A stretch of DNA of 64,000 nucleotides. It comes from Pseudobdellovibrio sp031428275. GTDB taxonomy: Bacteria; Bdellovibrionota; Bdellovibrionia; Bdellovibrionales; Bdellovibrionaceae. The translations under genes were made by a program, and so were the position numbers. The stretch spans positions 50,130-114,129 of the forward strand of contig JANPPC010000050.1 in the NCBI GenBank assembly GCA_031428275.1, written 5' to 3'. Positions within the stretch are counted from its first letter, which is position 1. The number at the start of each line of letters is the position of its first letter. The notes under the pieces were generated by a model that did no database searches, had not been told where the DNA came from, and saw nothing but the letters and a program-made list of their open reading frames with translations. Positions 33,962-42,749 of this stretch are shown piece after piece.

Positions 33962-35188
33962 TTTAATGCGCGAACCCTTACCCTACGGGTGGCTTGGGGT
34001 TTCGTCTATCAAATGCCTCACCCTGAAACAATGTGTTAAGTCGATCATTTTTTGAACGGTGATTCGCTAAATGATGACGTGATCGTCGCCGCATTTAAAA
34101 AAGACGGCTGTTTGTGCGAATGCGCGCCGTACTAAAGTTGCTGTTGTATTAAAGGTCACTTTGTTCGCTACCTGCCTATAAATATTTTTGGCTCAAGCTC
34201 CGCGCTTAAAAAGTGATTGCGATCCCAACGCTGATTTCGACCGAGCCAGCATTTTTATTTTAAAGATCTGCGGCTGGACAGATTTGGAAGCAATGCCGCG
34301 TTACATTAGGCCGGTTGGTATTGAGATTTGCGGTGTCACTGAAAATCTTAAAATTCTAATTGACGGGGCGGTGATGGCCGAAGTTGTAAACCTCTTCGCG
34401 ACGTAAAACTGCAAAAGTTTTGAATTTAAAATGACCTCGGCTACGTGGTTATCTAAGTAAATGAAAGGCGTTTGAGATGAACTGATTTAAAATAAGATAA
34501 GCGAAGAGGCCAACCAACATTCCGCAGACAATTGTCAAAAACTAAGATCGAAAAGATTTAAAGTGATTCCATGCAAATAGAGGCTCTTCGGACGTACACG
34601 AATTTCGTTTCAAGATTAAAAAATATTCTGATCTCTGAAAATTCGTTACCATCAACATTAATGGCATTTTTCAACGAAGCAGGGTCTAATACTAGTCGAA
34701 GTTTTCCATCCTCCGTTAAACCCACTTCAAAAGGTACAATCGAAAGGTCGCGATAACAATTTTAAGTATGCAAGGCGCATTTCGACCAAGGGTGCGGTCA
34801 ACGCATAATTTTTTTGAAAATCACTATTTATTTCTTAAAAGCTTCATCGTAAAAAGTGAAACAAATGACCAGGAGTGCGACTTTTATTATTTGCAGTCGT
34901 TAATATTTGCATTTACAGGCATTGTAAACACTTTTCGGTCCTATCGGTGACAGTAAAGAATGGCCATTGAATCCTGTAAATTTAAGCCCGAGTTTTTCAC
35001 GTTCTTTCTATTCGGCCTAGACAATCGAGCAGGTAAAAAGTTGACTGGAAGCACCTGGCTTCGCGCGCTGTCAATAGGTCCAATTTCTTCTAAACAAAAT
35101 CAAAGATTTTGCGGATACCGACAAGAGGCGCGTAGGCTAGAGGGAAGCCTCGTACGAAAAGCATTTTGGGGCTAGGAGCATCGACAGA
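33962..35188. other. 1.2-kb stretch without a convincing gene
   Basis: Short frames occur on both strands but none has a ribosome binding site and a protein-like composition over its full length. The left end must hold the promoter of the stressosome operon (minus strand); TATTAT/TATATT sequences just upstream of rsbR are candidates for its -10 box. A short ACCC-TA-CGGGT hairpin lies near 33980-33990. One interior segment (34558-34761) looks like decayed coding sequence and is listed separately. The remainder is AT-rich with many stops and could be an old deletion scar. Confidence 0.6.
34558..34761 (-). pseudogene. possible gene fragment, about 67 codons
   Basis: On the minus strand an open frame without a start codon reads as ordinary protein: RDLSIVPFEVGLTEDGKLRL, then LDPASLKNAINVDG and SEIRIFFNLETKFVYVRR, ending at TAA. 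Balanced composition and alternating beta-strand pattern contrast with the surrounding non-coding DNA. I do not recognise the family. Stops bound it on both sides, so it is either the remnant of a deleted gene or chance. Confidence 0.35.
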
Positions 35189-37642
35189 ATGAGCACAAAT
35201 TCTAATAAAAAATCTGAAGCAACAATGGATGACGTGCTAGCCCTGATTAGCGACCTCAAAGTCGGAAGCTTTTCAAAACAATTAAACCAAACGCCTGACC
35301 CGAAACTAAAAGATCTCGTTTACAGCCGCAATGACGTGACAAAAATTTTAGCAGCCCAAACAGCCCAAGCAGAAATCGACATCACCGAACGCAAAAATGC
35401 CGAGAAAGAAAAAGAAACAATACTAAAACGTTTGAATTATGCTTTGGACGCTTCGGGTGATGGGATTTGGGATTGGACACCTGCGGATGGCCAAACGGTC
35501 TATTCTAAGGCATGGATAGAAATGATAGGGCATGAGGTTGGTGAACTTGCCTGCTTGGCAAGTGAATGGTCGGATAGATTACACCCAGATGATATTGAAT
35601 GGGTTTTTGCAGCAATCAATAAAGTAACCCAAACGCCTCAAAATGGCGATACACTCAGCCACGAATACCGATTTAAAAACAAAGCGGGCGACTATTTGTG
35701 GATACTGAACAAAGTAAAAGTTGTTGAACGAAATGAAAAAGGAGAAGCAAGCAGAGTAGTAGGTACGCATACCGATATTACCGAGCGCAAGGCTTCAGAA
35801 AAATTATTATCAGAAATCGAAGAAAGAGTTCGGAGAAGCAATCAGTTACTGGAAAGTTCTCAGGCCATCGCCCGGGTGGGCGGTTGGGAATTGGATTTAA
35901 CTGCTGAAAAACTTTACTGGACAGCCGAGACCTATCGCATACACGAAACCAGCCCCGAAGAATTTAACCCCACCGTTGATGCCGGTTTAGATTATTTTTT
36001 ACCCGAATCAAAAAGACAAATTAGTGAAGCCTTGGAACTGGCTATGACAAAAGGTGTGGGCTACGATTTATACCTGGAAACCTACACCACCAAAGGAAGA
36101 AAGATAAATGTAAGAACCACCTGTGCGGTTACACTTGTAGATGAAAAACCCACAAAATTAACAGGCATCTTTCAGGACATCACGGAACTAACTCGCTTAC
36201 AGGATGAAAATCGTTTCATCTTAGATGGTCTTGGTATTGGTCTGTGGAAATTTAATCCAGTCGATCAAAGTCTCTTTTGGGATCAGAGCATGTACCAACT
36301 TTTTGATATCAAGGAAAGTGATTTTTCTGGTCATTATCAGGCTTGGGAGAGAACTCTTACTCCGGAATCCAAAGCCAAAGCCATTGAAGAATTGGGACAA
36401 GCAATGCGGGGCGAGAAAGAATTTGATACGGTCTTCGAGATCAATACTAATACCAGGGGTAACCGATTCATTTCTGGCAGAGGAAAGGTCATTCGAGATA
36501 AAAACGGCAATCCAACAATTATGTATGGTATGAACACTGATGTGACAATGGCTAGAATTCAGGAATTACAAGTGATTGCACTTAAAAATCAGCTTGAACT
36601 GATCTCAGACAACATGCCAGGACCAGTTTCACAAGTGGACCGTCATGGTCGTTATATTTATGTAAGTAAAATGTATTTCGAGTATTTCGGAAAAACTCCC
36701 GAACAGATCTTAGGTAAAACGCACCGAGAATTGCTATCTTCAAATGTTTTTTTGCAAGCTGAGCCAAACATTAAACGGGCTTTGTCGGGAGAGCGGGTGC
36801 ACCACGAGATGCCACTCGTGACCGCTGGTGGAAAAAAATTATTTGTACAAATAAATATGATCCCTTTTCTTGGACAAGATGGAAAGCCGGATGGATTTAT
36901 CACAGTTGTTCACGACATAACGGCGCTCAAGGAAGCTGAAGCAAAACTCATTCATAGATCCAAACTAGCTTCGTTAGGCGAAATGTCGGCCGGCATTGCA
37001 CATGAAATTAATAACCCTCTAGCGATAATAGATGGATCAGCCAGCCTCCTTTTAAAGTTTGCGAACGATCCTGAAAAATTGAATTCGAAGGTTCAAAGCA
37101 TCAGAATGGCAGTTACGCGAATCTCGAAAATAGTAAGTGGACTAAAGAAGTTTTCGGGGTCAGGCGAAAAGACCGTCTATACCAACCAATCAATCAGTGG
37201 TTTGCTGAATGATATTTTGACCTTAATAGAAGTAAAGTCTGGAAGAGAAAATGTCGCGATAAAACTTGAGACAAAAACTAACGCCCAGATTTTTTGTAAT
37301 TCAATTGAGATTGAACAGGTTTTGATTAATTTGATTTCTAACGCAATTGATGCGGTTAAATCTCTACCTGAAAAATGGGTGAATGTTGCAACCCATGATG
37401 ACGGCAAATCAGTTGTTTTGAGAGTAACCGACTCTGGAACGGGTATTCCTAAAAACATTCGCGAAAAACTATTCGATCCATTCTTTACGACCAAACCAAC
37501 TGGCGAAGGAACTGGGCTTGGATTGTCGATCTCAAAAGGGATTTTGGACGAGCATAAAGCTTCAATATCGGTTTTAGCTAATAGCCCAAACACTTGCTTC
37601 GAAATTCGATTCAACAAAGTGGAGGTTGCAAATGCAAGTTAA
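35189..37642 (+). CDS. multi-PAS sensor histidine kinase
   Basis: The 817-residue cytosolic kinase has four PAS/PAC modules (about residues 78-205, 215-335, 340-460 and 465-585). Markers are LNYALDASGDGIWDW, HTDITERK, FQDITELT, MNTDVTMA and VVHDITALKEAE. HisKA follows with His605 (AGIAHEINNPLAI), then HATPase (NLISNAIDAVKSLP, DSGTGIPKNIREKLFDPFFT, GTGLGLSISKGIL). There is no membrane span. The SD is TAGGAG. The PAS part, especially 35440-36190, uses AGA/AGG arginine and CTG leucine codons more than nearby genes and may have been acquired from elsewhere. The following receiver gene overlaps by 11 bases. Confidence 0.93.
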   Translation: MSTNSNKKSEATMDDVLALISDLKVGSFSKQLNQTPDPKLKDLVYSRNDVTKILAAQTAQAEIDITERKNAEKEKETILKRLNYALDASGDGIWDWTPADGQTVYSKAWIEMIGHEVGELACLASEWSDRLHPDDIEWVFAAINKVTQTPQNGDTLSHEYRFKNKAGDYLWILNKVKVVERNEKGEASRVVGTHTDITERKASEKLLSEIEERVRRSNQLLESSQAIARVGGWELDLTAEKLYWTAETYRIHETSPEEFNPTVDAGLDYFLPESKRQISEALELAMTKGVGYDLYLETYTTKGRKINVRTTCAVTLVDEKPTKLTGIFQDITELTRLQDENRFILDGLGIGLWKFNPVDQSLFWDQSMYQLFDIKESDFSGHYQAWERTLTPESKAKAIEELGQAMRGEKEFDTVFEINTNTRGNRFISGRGKVIRDKNGNPTIMYGMNTDVTMARIQELQVIALKNQLELISDNMPGPVSQVDRHGRYIYVSKMYFEYFGKTPEQILGKTHRELLSSNVFLQAEPNIKRALSGERVHHEMPLVTAGGKKLFVQINMIPFLGQDGKPDGFITVVHDITALKEAEAKLIHRSKLASLGEMSAGIAHEINNPLAIIDGSASLLLKFANDPEKLNSKVQSIRMAVTRISKIVSGLKKFSGSGEKTVYTNQSISGLLNDILTLIEVKSGRENVAIKLETKTNAQIFCNSIEIEQVLINLISNAIDAVKSLPEKWVNVATHDDGKSVVLRVTDSGTGIPKNIREKLFDPFFTTKPTGEGTGLGLSISKGILDEHKASISVLANSPNTCFEIRFNKVEVANAS

Positions 37643-37982
37643 AATATTTTTTCTTGATGATGAGCCAGATCTCTGTGAAATCTTCTTAGATGAATTTTCA
37701 TCTGAAGTGATTCAAGTTTCGGCATTTACCGATCCTAAGGTAGCAATCGCGGAAGTATTTAGCTGCCCGCCAGATGTGATTTTTATTGATTATCGACTAC
37801 CAAATACAACCGGTGATCTTGTCGCTAATAATTTGCCACCGCATATTCCAAAGTATCTCGTCACCGGTGATAGCCTGGTCTCAGCGCCTAAAGGTTTTGA
37901 AGCTGTGCTTGCAAAGCCTATCGACATGGAAAAGATTTGGAATATTATTAAAGGTCTTCAAATGAAAAAAAAATCCGCTTAG
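37632..37982 (+). CDS. stand-alone receiver domain (CheY-like)
   Basis: The start is ATG 37632 (MQVKIFFLDDEPD), six bases after GTGGAGG, overlapping the end of the kinase gene. The 116-residue protein is one receiver domain: acidic pair LDDEPD, phospho-acceptor Asp in IFIDYRLPNTTG, Thr in LVTGD and Lys in LAKPID. There is no output domain, so it must act by protein contact or pass phosphate on. It is the evident partner of the kinase encoded just upstream. Confidence 0.92.
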   Translation: MQVKIFFLDDEPDLCEIFLDEFSSEVIQVSAFTDPKVAIAEVFSCPPDVIFIDYRLPNTTGDLVANNLPPHIPKYLVTGDSLVSAPKGFEAVLAKPIDMEKIWNIIKGLQMKKKSA

Positions 37983-38083
37983 TTCTTTCAGGGGGCGGCT
38001 ACCGCATTGATTTCGAATGATGGGCGCTGAACTCATCAGAAAATCGCTAAAAAACTGGCGGATCGAACTGAAATAAATCCGGC

Positions 38084-38236
38084 ATGATAAAAAACGCTTT
38101 CGATGCTCAGAGGATAAGAAAGAGCGGTCTTCATGCAAAAAAGGAAAGCTTAGAGTTTTTCACAATATGGACGATCTTAGGTTTTATTACAGGTTTTGTA
38201 CTTTTGAGTGCTGATAACTATATTCACAAAATTTAG
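38084..38236 (+). CDS. small membrane protein candidate, 50 aa
   Basis: An ATG at 38084 opens 50 codons between the receiver gene and the convergent EAL gene. The product has a basic N-terminus (MIKNAFDAQRIRKSG), then one hydrophobic segment of about 20 residues (FFTIWTILGFITGFVLLS) and a short tail (ADNYIHKI). The charge pattern predicts the N-terminus in the cytosol. No good ribosome binding site is seen, and it may be a chance ORF. Confidence 0.4.
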   Translation: MIKNAFDAQRIRKSGLHAKKESLEFFTIWTILGFITGFVLLSADNYIHKI

Positions 38237-38296
38237 TTGATTTTCAAATTCTATTTACTAATTAACGGATATGGTCCCGCAAAAAGCAGATTCTTT

Positions 38297-39484
38297 TTAT
38301 CCTGCTTTTACTTGAGACTGAAGCTGTAGAAAGGCTTCGATTGGCATTGGCTTTTCGAAATAGTAGCCTTGCCCCATTTCGACTCCCATGGCCTCAAATG
38401 ATTTTAGTTGATCTAAAGTTTCGATTCCTTCGGCAATCAAAGACAAACCTAGAAGTCGTGCCATATGAATAAGAGTTTGAACAATGGATAAACTTTTTTG
38501 ATCTTGATTCATACGGCTTGTAAAGCTTCGATCGATTTTTAGATCCGATAGCGGCATTTGCGTCAGGTACTGTAAGCTTGAAAAACCAGTTCCAAAATCA
38601 TCAAGGGCCAATTTATAACCCTTCAGACGGCATTCTCTAAGGGTCGCTAAGGCCAGTGGACCATTCATCATGATGCGCTCGGTGAGCTCTAATTTGATTT
38701 GATGTGAAGACACTTGCGCCCGGTTTCTAGATTCTTCTAGCTTGGCTAAGAAATCCGGATGTGAAAATTGGCGGCCGCCGACATTAATACTAACAAAAAA
38801 ATCAGAATTTTTAAATTGAGAAATAAGATCAGGTAAATCGCGTAGGCTTTTATCGATCATCATTTGACCTGCCTGCAGAATCAAAGATGAATCTTCCAAA
38901 GCATCGATGTAACTTGCCGGAGAAATAATTTTTCCGTCTTTACCCAGCCATCGAATCAAGGCCTCACAGCCAACAATATTTTTTGTTTTTAAAGAATAGA
39001 TCGGTTGGTAGTAGGGTGTAAACTCGTCTTCATCAAGGGCGCTGGCGAGGCGATTTTCTAAGCTCATTTTTTGTAAAGCTTCTTGCTTTTCAAAGACGCT
39101 TTGATCACCGGGCAATGAGGGTGCCAGGGCTTCGTTACGAAGAATTGCATTTTGGTCTCGTAATCTTTCTAGAAGCGCTTTCATCAGTAAACGAACCACT
39201 GGATCTGCAGACTTGATTCGATCAATCAGCTGATCTTTTGTTACGACAATCAAACTGCATCGATCGACGCTTCGGCAGGAAGCAGAGCGCGGGATACTAT
39301 CGATCAAAGACATTTCGCCAAAAACCTCACCCTCTCCTAGAATTTTAAGTGGGATCTCTTCATTACCTTTCTCGATAAAAACAGAAACTCTTCCGCTTTC
39401 AATCAGATAAGCGCAATCACCGAGGTCTCCTTGACGGAAGATAATTTCATTTGCGGCGAAGGTCTTTTTATGATGTGTTGCCAT
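38297..39484 (-). CDS. cyclic-nucleotide-binding EAL phosphodiesterase (Bd1971-like)
   Basis: The 395-residue protein joins a CRP-type cNMP-binding domain (about 1-125: IIFRQGDLGDCAYLI, phosphate-binding cassette VFGEMSLIDSIPRSASC) to an EAL domain (about 150-390). Catalytic residues appear complete: CEALIRW, SINVGGRQF, LELTERIM, LALDDFGTGFSSL, LKIDRSF and IAEGIET. It should hydrolyse c-di-GMP to pGpG under cyclic-nucleotide control. B. bacteriovorus Bd1971 has this architecture and is known to be cAMP-regulated. Its divergent neighbour encodes an adenylate cyclase. No strong ribosome binding site is visible at the ATG. Confidence 0.92.
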   Translation of the reverse strand: MATHHKKTFAANEIIFRQGDLGDCAYLIESGRVSVFIEKGNEEIPLKILGEGEVFGEMSLIDSIPRSASCRSVDRCSLIVVTKDQLIDRIKSADPVVRLLMKALLERLRDQNAILRNEALAPSLPGDQSVFEKQEALQKMSLENRLASALDEDEFTPYYQPIYSLKTKNIVGCEALIRWLGKDGKIISPASYIDALEDSSLILQAGQMMIDKSLRDLPDLISQFKNSDFFVSINVGGRQFSHPDFLAKLEESRNRAQVSSHQIKLELTERIMMNGPLALATLRECRLKGYKLALDDFGTGFSSLQYLTQMPLSDLKIDRSFTSRMNQDQKSLSIVQTLIHMARLLGLSLIAEGIETLDQLKSFEAMGVEMGQGYYFEKPMPIEAFLQLQSQVKAG

Positions 39485-39620
39485 GGGTTTATTGTCTTCG
39501 AACTTACCCAGAAACTCCTACATAAAATTGTGCTCTCGAACGAAGTCCAGTGGCTCTTGGTCCAGCGGAAAGAAGCTTTACAACTTGAAAACCTTCGTAG
39601 CCAGAGTTTTAATAAAGTTT

Positions 39621-41912
39621 ATGCGAATGCCCGTAAAATCGAACTTCACCTGGTACACATCGCCCAACATGAGTTGGACCAAAGCTCTTAGTATTGCGAC
39701 GGGGGCCTACCTTGTATTGACTGCATTTTTGTTTTTTGATGGCGCCGACTTTCTGTATAACCAAGTTATTCATCCTTTAGAATTTAGAATTCGAAATGAA
39801 TTGGGCTTAAATCCCAAGCTTGATCCGAAGATAAAAATATTCGCCGTTGACCATAAAACAATGAACGATATAGGTCTGGAAACAATTCCGATCGAAGAAT
39901 GGACTTTGCTTTTCAACAGCATCTCGCGGGCAAAGCCCAAAGCTATTTTTATTGATAAAACATTTCCACTTCCTCTTAGCTATGATGCCGGCTCGGTACA
40001 ACGACTGAAGAAGGCTATTCTTTCTGCCGCTCCGGTGACGGTTGGAGCTTTTCATGTTTCAAGTAGGCTTTCTGGGTTTTCTGAAGTGATTGGTATGGAT
40101 TTAGATCCGAGCCTCAAATCTTTAAAATGGTTGAATGTGACACCTGGATTTCTTTATGGCCCCGAGGAGACAATTAAAAGTTCTTTTACTCATTTTGGTC
40201 ATGTGAATTATGAGGAAAATGGATATATTCAGCCGATTATTCGCACGAATGAAAATGAAGGGCTACCGTTCTGGAGTTTTACCCTTGCCGAAATGAGTGC
40301 AAAGAACGGCGCCCTCTTTATTAATAATAAAGAGGTCGCGGTCAATGATAAGGGCTACGCCCTGATCAATCTGTCCTCTGCTCAAGAGTATTGGAACCGA
40401 ACCTATAGCTTAATGAGCATCATGCAAAAGGCTCGGGCGGGCATACCACTGACTGAAATCAGCCCGGGTGATACAATGGTGATCCTTGGAAATATGGTGC
40501 AAGGATCGACAAGTTTCAAAAGCACACCAAGTGGAACCATGCCTGCCGCTTTTATTATGGTAGAGGCGATCAATAGCGCCATGACCGGCCGCTGGTTACG
40601 ACCCGTAGGGGGCGAAGTTTTTTTTACTTTGATGGCCTGCTTCTTGGGAATGTTTTTAGCGCTTAGGCTTAGAGCGATCCCATTTATTTTGGCATTGATT
40701 CTTATTGAAGCGGCCATCATGGCAATTGGAGTCTTCGCTTTTGCGTATCTAGATTTTCTGCTGCCATGGGCCTTTCCCGCTTTGGGATACTTATTCGCAA
40801 GCGTGATCGTCTTTGGCGAAAAAACGCGTGTCGGAGAAAAGAAAGCAAAAGAATTAAGAATTTCGCTCGGGGGCATGATTGGCGAGCAAAAATTAAAAGG
40901 TATGCTTTCCAGTCGAATGGCGGAACTACTTCAGCCTAAGAGCCAAATTTTGACTGTTATGTTTATTGATATCGTTGGATTTTCAGTCACCGCTGAGCAA
41001 CAGCGTCCCGAAGAAGTTTTTAAGCAATTGCGCTCGATCCTGAATGAAATCTCGGAAATTATTCATGAATGCGGTGGGACCGTTGATAAATCTTTGGGCG
41101 ACGGAATGTTGTGCTTCTTTGGTGTCGAATACGATCAGACTGCTACCAGTATGAAAAACCACACTGAGCAGGCGCTGGACTGCGCTTCGAAAATTCAGAT
41201 CAAAGCTGCTCAGAGATGTCTTCGTTGGGACGAGAAGTCGCCCATTTACCCACTTAGAATCGGCATTAATACGGGCGAGGTCTACATCGGCGATCTTGGC
41301 GGCAAAAGAAAAATTGAGTTCACCATCATTGGGCACAGCGTGAACTTTGCCCAGCGTTTAGAACAGGCCTGTGATGTCTATCGAGTCCTTGTCGGAAGTG
41401 CAACTTGGGATTTGCTTCCGCGGATAACGGCCAATTCACAAGCTTTCTCTAAAAAGCAAATAACGATAAAGCATCAAGAAGAATTAGGCTATGCCTACGA
41501 TTTTAATCCATTCATCAACGAGCCCGAAAAACTAAATAAAGCTTTGCAGGTGTACCGGTCAGCGACTGGATTAATCAGAGGCGAGGAAAGATTTATTGTC
41601 GACCCTTTGAGAGCTGTGAAAGTCGTTACAAATATTGGGCAAGGCCATTTATTAGATCATTCTCGCAACGGAATTTCAGTGCAGCTTGAAAAATATTTTG
41701 GAAAAGGTACGCAACTTTATTTTTCGTTTGAGTCCGACAATCTAGAACTAAATGAAAAAATAAAACAGGAAGGTTTGAACCTTATTTCTGGGATTGTCAG
41801 GTGGGCACGCAAGAATGGTGACGGATTTCGACACGGAATTCTGTTAGATGGCCTTGCAAACGATAAGAAAGAGAAACTTCTTTATTTTCTAAAAGAAAAC
41901 AATCAAGGCTGA
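39621..41912 (+). CDS. CHASE2-adenylate cyclase with C-terminal PilZ-like domain
   Basis: The order is TM1, extracytoplasmic CHASE2 (about 45-325), three hydrophobic segments (about 330-400), class III cyclase (about 437-610) and a PilZ-like tail (about 660-755). Cyclase residues are Asp450 (FIDIVGFS), Lys490 and Asp494 (VDKSLGDG), Thr568 (FTIIGHS), Asn575 and Arg579 (VNFAQRLE). Lys plus Thr predicts ATP as substrate (class IIIb). The tail has LLDHSRNGISVQL and RWARKNGDGFRHGILL, resembling PilZ c-di-GMP-binding elements. ATG 39621 is uncertain; 39627 and 39669 are alternatives and none has a clear SD. It is divergent from the cNMP-EAL gene. Confidence 0.88.
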   Translation: MRMPVKSNFTWYTSPNMSWTKALSIATGAYLVLTAFLFFDGADFLYNQVIHPLEFRIRNELGLNPKLDPKIKIFAVDHKTMNDIGLETIPIEEWTLLFNSISRAKPKAIFIDKTFPLPLSYDAGSVQRLKKAILSAAPVTVGAFHVSSRLSGFSEVIGMDLDPSLKSLKWLNVTPGFLYGPEETIKSSFTHFGHVNYEENGYIQPIIRTNENEGLPFWSFTLAEMSAKNGALFINNKEVAVNDKGYALINLSSAQEYWNRTYSLMSIMQKARAGIPLTEISPGDTMVILGNMVQGSTSFKSTPSGTMPAAFIMVEAINSAMTGRWLRPVGGEVFFTLMACFLGMFLALRLRAIPFILALILIEAAIMAIGVFAFAYLDFLLPWAFPALGYLFASVIVFGEKTRVGEKKAKELRISLGGMIGEQKLKGMLSSRMAELLQPKSQILTVMFIDIVGFSVTAEQQRPEEVFKQLRSILNEISEIIHECGGTVDKSLGDGMLCFFGVEYDQTATSMKNHTEQALDCASKIQIKAAQRCLRWDEKSPIYPLRIGINTGEVYIGDLGGKRKIEFTIIGHSVNFAQRLEQACDVYRVLVGSATWDLLPRITANSQAFSKKQITIKHQEELGYAYDFNPFINEPEKLNKALQVYRSATGLIRGEERFIVDPLRAVKVVTNIGQGHLLDHSRNGISVQLEKYFGKGTQLYFSFESDNLELNEKIKQEGLNLISGIVRWARKNGDGFRHGILLDGLANDKKEKLLYFLKENNQG

Positions 41913-42146
41913 ATACCTACAGGGCCGCTTCAATCACAAAAACTTATAGCAGGCAAAAGTTGAAAGGGTATCGAACTTTTTTACACTTTACGCATCAGGA
42001 TTGTTAATAGACTTTTTTTTCTTTGGAAGAGTTCTATATTCGTTTGTAAAAGAAAAGTGCTTTGTGATCTATTTAGAACGAACCGCATCGTGTATCATTA
42101 ACTTAAACCGGGCATTCGCCGAGTAAAAGTTAAAGGGGGACAGTAC

Positions 42147-42728
42147 ATGAAAAGCCTCAACCGAATTTTACCCTTCATGACCCTTGTCGGATTAGCACTA
42201 TTTCTAAGTGCATGTAACCCTAGTCAGCTCTCTGGGGGAGCTTTGCATCAGATGTCTGGTTCTGGGTCGTTAGAAGCCGATTTGCCCTCATCGATCTATC
42301 CGTCTGCGGGTAATCCAACGAACCCAATTACGACAGCGGGGCCCACACCTGCAGATCCCCCGCCACAGACCCTAGGAAGCTATCCTTGGCTTATGATCAT
42401 AGAATACAAGATATCAGCCGACCGGCAAACCGTAGAGGTCAGAGCCCTCGTCTTGGACGAAAATGATCCTCCGGGGCTTCCGGTCTTCTTTGGATATCTC
42501 AAAAACACCGATGATCTACCTGAGACAAGAAATTTAAGAATCCCGATTATCGTCGAAGATCGCGTTGCCGGATTGGTGTCATTCACTATTCCTTACAGAT
42601 GGTTTGTATCGAACAAAACCGTAGGGGTTATGACGGGTCCATTTTACACAAATGCGAGTTTTCCGCTTTGTGATTTCGATCAGGACGATCTAGAGCACGT
42701 CGACGATAAGTATTTATTAGGCTTTTAA
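42147..42728 (+). CDS. lipoprotein of unknown function, 193 aa
   Basis: AAAGGGGG precedes ATG 42147. The signal peptide ends in LFLSAC, so Cys23 is the lipidated residue. A Gly/Ser/Pro-rich linker (about residues 24-75) leads to a compact domain with WLMIIEYKISADRQTVEVRAL and PIIVEDRVAGLVSFTIPYRW, probably an all-beta fold. The end DFDQDDLEHVDDKYL is acidic. No family is recognised. It is convergent with the RND transporter gene. The 230 bases upstream contain AT-rich sequence and no other ORF. Confidence 0.78.
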   Translation: MKSLNRILPFMTLVGLALFLSACNPSQLSGGALHQMSGSGSLEADLPSSIYPSAGNPTNPITTAGPTPADPPPQTLGSYPWLMIIEYKISADRQTVEVRALVLDENDPPGLPVFFGYLKNTDDLPETRNLRIPIIVEDRVAGLVSFTIPYRWFVSNKTVGVMTGPFYTNASFPLCDFDQDDLEHVDDKYLLGF

Positions 42729-42749
42729 TCACTGAAGCGCCACACTAAG

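Noticed and set aside
34188..34406. Plus-strand ORF of 72 codons in the gene-poor stretch
   Set aside because: No ribosome binding site, mixed composition without domain-like pattern, and it stands in otherwise stop-rich DNA.
34960..35175. Plus-strand ORF of 71 codons just before the PAS kinase
   Set aside because: No ribosome binding site; the end of the ORF runs into the leader of the kinase gene; residue pattern not protein-like.
37626..37634. TTG 37626 as start of the lone receiver gene
   Set aside because: It would begin immediately after the GTGGAGG site with no spacing, whereas ATG 37632 has a six-base spacer.
40403..40876. Minus-strand ORF of 157 codons inside the cyclase gene
   Set aside because: It mirrors the hydrophobic membrane segments of the cyclase, has no ribosome binding site, and the plus-strand protein is well supported.
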